Positions 25,532 through 32,390 of a DNA stretch of 32,390 bases are shown one piece after another. A program made the translations under genes and the position numbers. Within the stretch, counting starts at the first letter, position 1. Each line of letters starts with the position of its first letter. A model generated the notes under the pieces. That model ran no database searches, was not told where the DNA came from, and saw only the letters and a list, made by a program, of their open reading frames with translations. The DNA comes from Cyclobacteriaceae bacterium (GTDB lineage: Bacteria; Bacteroidota; Bacteroidia; Cytophagales; Cyclobacteriaceae), in the NCBI GenBank assembly GCA_025363495.1, contig JANYDR010000127.1, positions 1 to 32,390 of the forward strand, given 5' to 3'.

Positions 25532-26566
25532 TTGCAGCGGTTATGGTATTATTTTCTTTGCGTTTATGTTCGTTGTGGATTGCGATTCTATTTTAAAAGA
25601 ATCATCATTCATGGAAGAGAAAATATTCCATCAGGACCTGTAATTTTTGCCGCCAATCACCAAAACGCTTTCATGGACGCGTTGCTGATTGTTTGTTTTA
25701 ATTCTCACTTCACACATTTTCTCACGCGCGCCGACATTTTTAAAAAACCTTTTACCCGATGGATACTCACCACGCTCAACATGGTTCCCATTTACCGCAT
25801 TCGTGACGGCTGGCAGTCATTATCAGAGAACCTGAAAACATTTGAAGCCTGTTACCAAATCTTTACAAAAAATGAGGCAGTAGTTATTTTCCCTGAAGGA
25901 AACCATGGTGGTCAGAGGAGACTTCGCCCACTCAGCAAAGGCTTTGCCCGAATTGCTTTTGAAGCATTGCAAAAAAATCCCGAATTGAAAATCTCTATTG
26001 TCCCGGTGGGTTTGAATTATTCCGATCACAAAGCGTTCCGCGGAAGCGTGAGTATTTATTTTGGGAAGCCCATATTGGCTAACGATTATTTTAAAGAAAA
26101 TCTTCCATCCGGAGCAGGACAATTACGTGATGATTTAAGTTTTCAACTGAAGCAATTGATAACTCATGTAGAAAATGCCGATGAATACAATTCTATTATT
26201 CAGAAGCTGGAGAATTCTACTCCGGATTTCCTTGACCCTGTCAAGACCAATTTAGCGATTTCAAAAATTGAGAATGGAGAAGAGCTACCAACTGGTTCTC
26301 CGTTAATTAAAAAAAATTACAGCCCGGGCCTACTTCACTATCTGGCGTTACTAATAAATTTTATTCCACTCATGCTATGGAAAAAAATTAACAATGAAAT
26401 TAAAGACCCGGTCTTTACTACTTCTTTGAAATTTGGTGTGGGAATTTTCGTTTTTCCCTTTTTTTATTTGTTGATCAGCCAGATCGTTTATTCAATTTGG
26501 GGGGCGGTGGCAGCTTTCGGATGGGTGGTGATCTCGTTTCCTTCCATGCTATTCTACCGCAAATAA
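25532..26566 (+). CDS. Lysophospholipid acyltransferase (PlsC-like); TTG start in the ORF track
   Basis: FAANHQNAFMDALLI acyltransferase block, VVIFPEGNHGGQRRLRPLSKGFARIAFEA, VPVGLNYSDHKAFRGSVSIYFGKPI. Confidence 0.88.
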   Translation: MQRLWYYFLCVYVRCGLRFYFKRIIIHGRENIPSGPVIFAANHQNAFMDALLIVCFNSHFTHFLTRADIFKKPFTRWILTTLNMVPIYRIRDGWQSLSENLKTFEACYQIFTKNEAVVIFPEGNHGGQRRLRPLSKGFARIAFEALQKNPELKISIVPVGLNYSDHKAFRGSVSIYFGKPILANDYFKENLPSGAGQLRDDLSFQLKQLITHVENADEYNSIIQKLENSTPDFLDPVKTNLAISKIENGEELPTGSPLIKKNYSPGLLHYLALLINFIPLMLWKKINNEIKDPVFTTSLKFGVGIFVFPFFYLLISQIVYSIWGAVAAFGWVVISFPSMLFYRK

Positions 26567-26624
26567 TACGCCGCCTGAATAAATTTTTAATTAATGGGAT
26601 CAAAAGAGTGGCTACCTTTCCGAC

Positions 26625-26744
26625 GAATACATTTCCCACGGATTAACACAGATAAAAATACACACGGAGTTTTTGTTACTGTCTTATTGAGTTCGGCGAA
26701 AATTGGCATATATTTTATCTGTGTCATCCGTGGGAAATGCATTC
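26625..26744. repeat. 120-bp MITE-like element with about 32-bp terminal inverted repeats
   Basis: GAATACATTTCCCACGGATTAACACAGATAAAA (26625-26657) versus reverse complement of 26713-26744, GAATGCATTTCCCACGGATGACACAGATAAAA. Confidence 0.9.
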
Positions 26745-26779
26745 ATTTCAACCCTTAATCATAACCTACCTTACACCAC

Positions 26780-28234
26780 ATGAAAAATCTCTTATTAAAA
26801 CTTGGCGTTCTATCAATGGCCCTGGGTCTCTTTACGGCCTGCCAGAAGAAAGAAACGGAGAGCGAAACATTTGCCCGTATAAACAAGGAAGTGCTTCAGA
26901 ATTCCAAAGCATACTCAACGCTTAAAGAAGCCACCTCTACGATCGGTCACCGCCTTACCGGATCCGACAATGGTCATAAGGCTGAAGAGTATACCTATAA
27001 TAAATTCAAAGAATATGGTTTTGACGATGTGAAATTCCAGGAGTTCGAAGTGGAAGCCTGGGCACGGGGAAGTATCGCCGTTACAATTGATGGAGATTCT
27101 GTTTCTGCTGTTACGCTTGGACATTCTCCTATCTATTCAGACGTTACCGGTGAAGTGGTTGACATGGGCAACGGATTGGAAATGGATTATGAAGGCCGAC
27201 AAGATGCAGTAAAGGGCAAGATCGCATTCATTTACATCGGCATATTGGATGGAAGCAAAGAAGGTATTCACAATCTTCACCGCAGTGAGAAAACCGCCAT
27301 CGCCATTAATCACGGAGCAAAGGGTGTTATTATTTTCAATCAGGTTGATAAAGGCGTATTGCTTACAGGCACAGCATCGGTTACAGGAGAATTAATTGCA
27401 ATTCCCGCAGTATGTATCAGCAAAGAAAGTGGAACAGCGTTGAAAGCAAAATTAAAATCCAAAAAGATACAAGCGCACATTGTGATGACAAATCACAGTG
27501 ACATGATCAAAGCGAGAAACGTGATTGCTGCGCTGAAAGGATCTGAGCTTCCCAACGAACGCATTGTTATTGGCGGGCATCTCGATTCATGGGATCTTGC
27601 AACGGGGGCCATCGATAACGGCATAGGATCATTTTCAATTCTTGATATGGCACGTGCTTTCAAGGCAAATAAACTTGCGCCTAAGAGAACGATAGAGTTC
27701 GTGATGTTCATGGGAGAAGAACAGGGTTTGCTTGGATCAAGATATATGGTTGACCAGGCCGTGAAAAACGGATCAATAGAGAATATAAAATATATGATGA
27801 ACTGCGATATGAGCGGCAATCCTATCGGCATCAACGCTGGTGGCAAACTGACGGACACTACATTTTATAAAACGCTTGGAGCTGAGATTCAAAAGATCGA
27901 TACGTTATTTAAAAATAAATTTTCAAAGGGATCAGGATTGCATAGCGATCACCAGCCGTTTATGCTGGAGGGAGTTCCGGTTGTTTCTATGATCAGCAAC
28001 CTCGACCGCTCGATCTATGGATGTTATCATTCAGACTGCGATGATTTTAACCTTGTAAATGAAGAGCATTTAAAGACAACAGCCCGTTTTGGCACAATGA
28101 TTTTGTACGGACTGGCAAATGCTGATAACCTTCCGGCTAAGAAGATGGATAGTGAAACCACGAAACAGTTTATGATAGACAATAATCTGAAAGAGCCATT
28201 GATTCTTGCCGGAGATTGGAAATGGGAGAAGTAG
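26780..28234 (+). CDS. M28 family metallopeptidase with PA domain, lipoprotein
   Basis: Lipobox LGLFTAC; VIGGHLDSWDLATGAIDNGIG, MFMGEEQGLLGSRYM, NCDMSGNP, GCYHSDCDDF zinc-ligand motifs. Confidence 0.93.
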   Translation: MKNLLLKLGVLSMALGLFTACQKKETESETFARINKEVLQNSKAYSTLKEATSTIGHRLTGSDNGHKAEEYTYNKFKEYGFDDVKFQEFEVEAWARGSIAVTIDGDSVSAVTLGHSPIYSDVTGEVVDMGNGLEMDYEGRQDAVKGKIAFIYIGILDGSKEGIHNLHRSEKTAIAINHGAKGVIIFNQVDKGVLLTGTASVTGELIAIPAVCISKESGTALKAKLKSKKIQAHIVMTNHSDMIKARNVIAALKGSELPNERIVIGGHLDSWDLATGAIDNGIGSFSILDMARAFKANKLAPKRTIEFVMFMGEEQGLLGSRYMVDQAVKNGSIENIKYMMNCDMSGNPIGINAGGKLTDTTFYKTLGAEIQKIDTLFKNKFSKGSGLHSDHQPFMLEGVPVVSMISNLDRSIYGCYHSDCDDFNLVNEEHLKTTARFGTMILYGLANADNLPAKKMDSETTKQFMIDNNLKEPLILAGDWKWEK

Positions 28235-28246
28235 TTGTGAATTATA

Positions 28247-28289
28247 AGTTATGAATTATGAAAGTGGCGGAGTCTCATAATTCATAACT
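28247..28289. repeat. Perfect 15-bp inverted repeat AGTTATGAATTATGA-N13-TCATAATTCATAACT
   Basis: Arms 28247-28261 and 28275-28289, between convergent gene ends. Confidence 0.9.
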
Positions 28290-28307
28290 ATTTCTAGACA
28301 TTACAAA

Positions 28308-29282
28308 TCATAGGTGGAGTAAATCCTTCCGGATCAAAAAAGAAAATCCTTCAAACTTAAATTCAAGTACATCTTTTGCAAAAGGACTTTTAGCGCCCTC
28401 CAACAGCTTTCCTTCTTTCTTACCTGCACGAACAAGTGCAAGTCCCTCCCTTACCTCTACCAGTCGTGTGGGAGAAATTAATGGAAGATTATGAGCTGGC
28501 AGTAGATATTTCAGATCAGGAACGAGTAAAGCAAGGCGCGTGATTGTTTTTTCATATGCATCAAGGTCCGTTCCCGGAAAAAACAGCCAAAGCGGACCCT
28601 CATAATAGGTGTCACCTGTCCATAACAAACCATTAGCTCGATCAAGCAGTGCAACGCAATCAGGGGTGTGTCCGGGAATAATAAAAACTTCAAGTTGTCT
28701 CCCTCCCAGATCTAAAATAGATCCATCATGAATATAATCAGTCAATTTATAAGGACGGATATGATAATTCGCTGTATCAACCGTCGGTAAGGTTTCCGGA
28801 CAAAGCGATGCTACCGTTACCTCCTGTTTGATTGCCTCATGCGACCAGCCTTGAGAACTCTTTTTCGTATAAGCAGTATCCACTCCAAGAATTGAATCAA
28901 AGTCAGCATTACCACCAATATGATCGTAATGAGTATGAGAATTGATAACCGTGATTGGCAAAGAAGTTAATTCTTTTACAACCAACTGTATGGAGTCCAG
29001 TCCCATCCCGGTATCAAAAAGCAGTGCTTTCTCTGATCCAATAATTAAATACGAGATTACCTGCTGCCAATTATACGGTTCATAAATAGCATAAACATTG
29101 TCCGTAACGGGATAAACTTTAAACCATGGATGTTTGGTCCCAATCTCCTTATATTTTTCATAGCCTTTCCGGAAAGGATGATCACACCATTTTTCATTTT
29201 CCGCTGACTTGGGGGAACAGGAAATAAAAATGATTGCAAAAAATGAGAAGATAAAGGGCGTTGCATTTCTGAGATTCTTCAA
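28308..29282 (-). CDS. MBL-fold metallo-hydrolase, lipoprotein
   Basis: Lipobox FISC; NSHTHYDHIGG (HxHxDH), IPGHTPDCVALLD, LLWTGDTYYEGPLWLF, LLPAHN. Confidence 0.93.
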   Translation of the reverse strand: MKNLRNATPFIFSFFAIIFISCSPKSAENEKWCDHPFRKGYEKYKEIGTKHPWFKVYPVTDNVYAIYEPYNWQQVISYLIIGSEKALLFDTGMGLDSIQLVVKELTSLPITVINSHTHYDHIGGNADFDSILGVDTAYTKKSSQGWSHEAIKQEVTVASLCPETLPTVDTANYHIRPYKLTDYIHDGSILDLGGRQLEVFIIPGHTPDCVALLDRANGLLWTGDTYYEGPLWLFFPGTDLDAYEKTITRLALLVPDLKYLLPAHNLPLISPTRLVEVREGLALVRAGKKEGKLLEGAKSPFAKDVLEFKFEGFSFLIRKDLLHL

Positions 29283-29341
29283 GGTTGATCAGGTTTAGGG
29301 TAAACCAATTTATGAAAAACTTGTGAAAGAAGAATGGATGG

Positions 29342-29382
29342 GTGTTGGTGAAAACACCAACACAGCCGAACACCAACACAGC
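29342..29382. repeat. Hairpin GTGTTGGTG-AAAA-CACCAACAC plus 16-bp-spaced direct repeat AACACCAACACAGC
   Basis: Perfect 9-bp stem 29342-29350/29355-29363; AACACCAACACAGC at 29353-29366 and 29369-29382. Confidence 0.85.
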
Positions 29383-29390
29383 TGAGCGGT

Positions 29391-29642
29391 TTACTTTCTA
29401 TACTTATCAACCACAGAGCGCGGTATAATCTGACTTAAAAGAAATTTACTGCACGAATCGGTGAAAAAAATCACCTCTGTCTTTTGCCACGTAGCGCAAG
29501 CACCAAGACCATCTACTTCATAATTGCACAAAGAGACCGACTCACCGCTCGGACTCTTGTGCTTGATCTGATAATATTTTGAATTATCGCACTCCCCGCA
29601 ACGGCTAAAAATTATAAGACAGAAAATGATTAAGTATTTCAT
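29391..29642 (-). CDS. Small Cys-containing secreted/lipoprotein-like hypothetical protein
   Basis: 83 aa, MKYLIIFCLIIFSRCGEC signal/lipobox-like N-terminus. Confidence 0.55.
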   Translation of the reverse strand: MKYLIIFCLIIFSRCGECDNSKYYQIKHKSPSGESVSLCNYEVDGLGACATWQKTEVIFFTDSCSKFLLSQIIPRSVVDKYRK

Positions 29643-29840
29643 CGTTCAAAAGTACCTGTTCATACCCTCAGACAGTCGGCTGGTAAATGGTACTTAACGG
29701 CAAAAGCGTTAAGTGGCAATTGAGAACGCCGAGTTAACATGAACAGACATTAATTGTATTAAAAAATTGTGCCAGGACAAAAACGGATCACTACGCGATA
29801 TGCGTAGCGGCACAGGCCTCATGAAAAATTGTGCTAATGT

Positions 29841-31229
29841 TTAGCGATTGCCAAGCCGGTTTAATGCCAAAACAAATTGCCTCTTAATGTTCGACTGATT
29901 TTGATGCCTTTGCTGCTTGATGACCCATCGGCCATTTACTATCGTTCCAAGGTTACTGCTTGAATCACCGGTGTAAACAATTGAAGAAAGAATATTTTTT
30001 TTCGAGGCGGTTGCGAATAAAGGAGCCGCGGCATCGACAATCACCGCGTCAAGTGGGCGACCTAATTCAAAATGATCTTTTCTATCCCTCATACCCATCG
30101 CTTTCCGCCCTGAAACGATCTCTTCATTGATCATATACTTCGCTGCATCTCCATCGAATGTATTTCTCTGGTTCGTGACCAGCCGCTGGCGATAATCAAT
30201 CATTCTGAATTCTTCCAGTGGATTCAATCCAATGTGACTGTCTGTACCAACAGACCAACGCCCACCTAGTCTGCAATATTCCTTCATTCTAAAAATACCA
30301 TCCCCGAGATTTCCTTCCGTCGATGGACATAAGACCACGTTTGCTTTCGATACCGCAAGTTCTTTTAGCTCCTGGTCGTTTAAATGAGTTGAATGAATAA
30401 GATGAAATCGCTCGTTCACAGGTAAATTTTCCAGCAGCCATTGCATCGGCCTTCTACCGCTGTACGCTAAACAATCTTCGATCTCCTTTTTTTGTTCAGC
30501 GACATGAATATGAAATGGCAATTCTTTTGAGGCTTGATTGAATGTTGTTACGATGTCTTTTAAATCTACTGCGCGCAATGAATGTACGCTTACGCCAAGT
30601 TGCGCGTCATTATAGTTCTTTATTACTCCTTTGGATGATTCCAAAAGTTTAAAATAATCGTCAATAGTTTTCGAAATAAATCTTTTCTGACGTGGTTGCG
30701 GGTCAAGACCAAAGCCACCTTTCTGGTAGAAGACTGGTACAAGTGTAATTTTTATGCCTGACGTTTTTGCAGCAGCCACCATTCTTTCTCCCATTTCAGC
30801 CAGATGGGCATAGGGTCTTCCATCCTTATCATGATGCAGGTAATGAAACTCCGCTACGTGAGTATATCCATGACGCAGCATTTCTGTATAAAGCATCGTG
30901 GCGATAGCTTCCGCATCCTCAGTACTCACCAGCAGTGCGCACTTATACATTTCCTCACGCCATGTCCAGAAATCATCTTCTATATTTGATCCGTGATTTT
31001 CAGCAAGTCCCGCCATCGCATATTGGAAAGCATGCGAGTGGGCATTTTGAAATCCAGGAAGAGCGTAGCCACCAACTGCTTCAATCGCAGAACCATCAGG
31101 ATGGGGTTTGTCAGATAGGTATTGAATACAACCTTTCTTATTGACACTCACGTACGCCGGTGAAAGCCAATCATCCTGCTGAAGAAGAGCATCAAAACGA
31201 AAATGCTTTAGTTGCTCATGCTCGATCAT
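29841..31229 (-). CDS. hutF: Formimidoylglutamate deiminase
   Basis: GYALPGFQNAHSHAFQYAMAGL, DDFWTWREEMYKCA, HIHVAEQKKEIEDCLAYSGRRPMQWLLE, HSTHLND, CPSTEGNLGDGIF, VGTDSHIGLNPLEEFRMIDYRQRL. Confidence 0.93.
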   Translation of the reverse strand: MIEHEQLKHFRFDALLQQDDWLSPAYVSVNKKGCIQYLSDKPHPDGSAIEAVGGYALPGFQNAHSHAFQYAMAGLAENHGSNIEDDFWTWREEMYKCALLVSTEDAEAIATMLYTEMLRHGYTHVAEFHYLHHDKDGRPYAHLAEMGERMVAAAKTSGIKITLVPVFYQKGGFGLDPQPRQKRFISKTIDDYFKLLESSKGVIKNYNDAQLGVSVHSLRAVDLKDIVTTFNQASKELPFHIHVAEQKKEIEDCLAYSGRRPMQWLLENLPVNERFHLIHSTHLNDQELKELAVSKANVVLCPSTEGNLGDGIFRMKEYCRLGGRWSVGTDSHIGLNPLEEFRMIDYRQRLVTNQRNTFDGDAAKYMINEEIVSGRKAMGMRDRKDHFELGRPLDAVIVDAAAPLFATASKKNILSSIVYTGDSSSNLGTIVNGRWVIKQQRHQNQSNIKRQFVLALNRLGNR

Positions 31230-32026
31230 AGTTGCTCAATAAGATTTTCAAAAACACTGCGAAGTACCTTTCTCATTTTTGTGCTCCTCTCCTTATCGTA
31301 TTGCTTCTCAGCGTCATTCATGTAATTCACCTTTGTCATCTCCAGTTGCAGAGCATGTTGATTTTCATTGGGCTGGCCAAAATGACGCGTGATATATCCA
31401 CCCTTGAAGGGATGATTATGATTTACCGAATAACTCCCTTGCTTTAAAGCATTAAATGTTGTCTCGATCAATTTCGCCGAAGCTGAAGTGCCATCAGCAT
31501 CACCCAGGATGAGATCAGGAAATTTCTCCTTTTGAATTGTTGGAACAACTTGTCGGATAGAATGACAGTCCCATAACAAGACCTTACCAAATTTATTTTT
31601 TAACTCCGCCAGCATTGATTCAATTTTGGCATGATAGGGATCATAATAAAGTTTTACTCTCCGACGAATTTCTTCCGGATCAATTTCTTTTCGATCATCC
31701 AGGTAAAGTGATTCTCCGACAAATGTTGTCGTTGGGCAAAGAGCCGTGATGATTCGACCATCCGTATAGAGTGGTTTACTTTGCGGATCTCGGTTGAGAT
31801 CAATTACCCATCGGCTGTAATGAGCTGCAATCATTGTGATACCCATCTCTGAAACAAAATCGTAGAGAGTATCAACAAACCAATCTGTGTCGTCAGGTGA
31901 AAGAGCCAGTACTGGCTTGTATTGCTCAATTAGTTCTTCCGGAAATGCAGTACCGCAATGAGGAACACTTAATAAAATAGGGACTTCAGAATTTTTGGCT
32001 GGGATGATCCTAAAAGGTTGATTCAT
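31226..32026 (-). CDS. hutG: N-formylglutamate amidohydrolase
   Basis: ILLSVPHCGTAFPEEL, DTDWFVDTLYDF, SRWVIDLNRDP, LLWDCHSIRQVVP, GGYITRHFGQPNENQHALQLEM; 4-bp ATGA overlap with hutF. Confidence 0.9.
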   Translation of the reverse strand: MNQPFRIIPAKNSEVPILLSVPHCGTAFPEELIEQYKPVLALSPDDTDWFVDTLYDFVSEMGITMIAAHYSRWVIDLNRDPQSKPLYTDGRIITALCPTTTFVGESLYLDDRKEIDPEEIRRRVKLYYDPYHAKIESMLAELKNKFGKVLLWDCHSIRQVVPTIQKEKFPDLILGDADGTSASAKLIETTFNALKQGSYSVNHNHPFKGGYITRHFGQPNENQHALQLEMTKVNYMNDAEKQYDKERSTKMRKVLRSVFENLIEQL

Positions 32027-32055
32027 TATTGTTACTTAATCCTGAAATAAAGTCT

Positions 32056-32316
32056 TTAATGCTTGCCCCCTTCAGTCTCACATTTCCTCAATTGCTCTTT
32101 AAGAGAAGTCAATTCATTTTTCACTTTTGTAATTTCAATATCCTTTATCTCCCTATATTTTGCAGCTTCGATTCTCTGCCTTTCAGCCTCAATGCTTTGC
32201 GTGAAACTATAAATCATGAATATAACTGTGATGACTGCAGCAGCACCAAGAATGATTGAAGTTCTTCTCGCTTGCTTTAACGCTATTGCGTGCGGAATGT
32301 CCTTTTCCAAGCTCAT
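32056..32316 (-). CDS. Small membrane-anchored coiled-coil hypothetical protein
   Basis: 86 aa; one TM helix (SIILGAAAVITVIFMIYSF) then a charged helical segment. Confidence 0.65.
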   Translation of the reverse strand: MSLEKDIPHAIALKQARRTSIILGAAAVITVIFMIYSFTQSIEAERQRIEAAKYREIKDIEITKVKNELTSLKEQLRKCETEGGKH

Positions 32317-32390
32317 TTTTTCCTACTTGATTTTTTACTCTCTTCAAGTGCCCTTCTTGCTTTTATTGCGGTCGTTTCCTGTTGTAACTC
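32313..32390 (-). CDS. C-terminal fragment of an upstream CDS (truncated by window end)
   Basis: Minus-strand frame ELQQETTAIKARRALEESKKSSRKK* open to the window edge; TGA overlaps the next ATG as ATGA. Confidence 0.55.
   Translation of the reverse strand, partial: ELQQETTAIKARRALEESKKSSRKK

Noticed and set aside
26625-26744. IS element
   Set aside because: Only 120 bp with no transposase; described as MITE-like repeat only.

Overview
This 32.4-kb window looks like a chromosomal segment from a Bacteroidota (Cytophagales-like) genome. The lineage call is inference from the TonB/Oar-like receptor, lipoproteins, protein families and intergenic repeat style. Most of it is ordinary metabolic and envelope coding: sugar isomerase (5' truncated by the window), FtsX/MacB-type permease, DUF4097-like protein, purine nucleoside phosphorylase, gamma-glutamyltransferase-like hydrolase, creatininase-like protein, lytic transglycosylase, LOG-family protein, GH130-like protein, TIGR01777 epimerase, TonB-dependent receptor, MoxR AAA ATPase, DnaQ-like exonuclease fused to a GIY-YIG/UvrC-type nuclease, YvlD-like membrane protein, S9 peptidase, BASS transporter, PlsC-like acyltransferase, M28 peptidase, MBL-fold hydrolase and a hutG-hutF pair. 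No IS element, CRISPR array, rRNA or tRNA was recognised. The most unusual signals are non-coding. (1) A TAGGTT array at 13621-13763 sits on a strict 11-bp grid (9 consecutive grid positions, then two 22-bp steps), just upstream of a multiply frameshifted pseudogene. (2) An isolated group II intron domain-V-like hairpin (20890-20921, minus strand) has no reverse transcriptase nearby. (3) Many intergenic gaps carry stuttered inverted- or direct-repeat elements, each built from a different short word. (4) The last codons and stop of the YvlD-like gene appear duplicated about 100 bp downstream. All calls are from reading the sequence; no searches were run.
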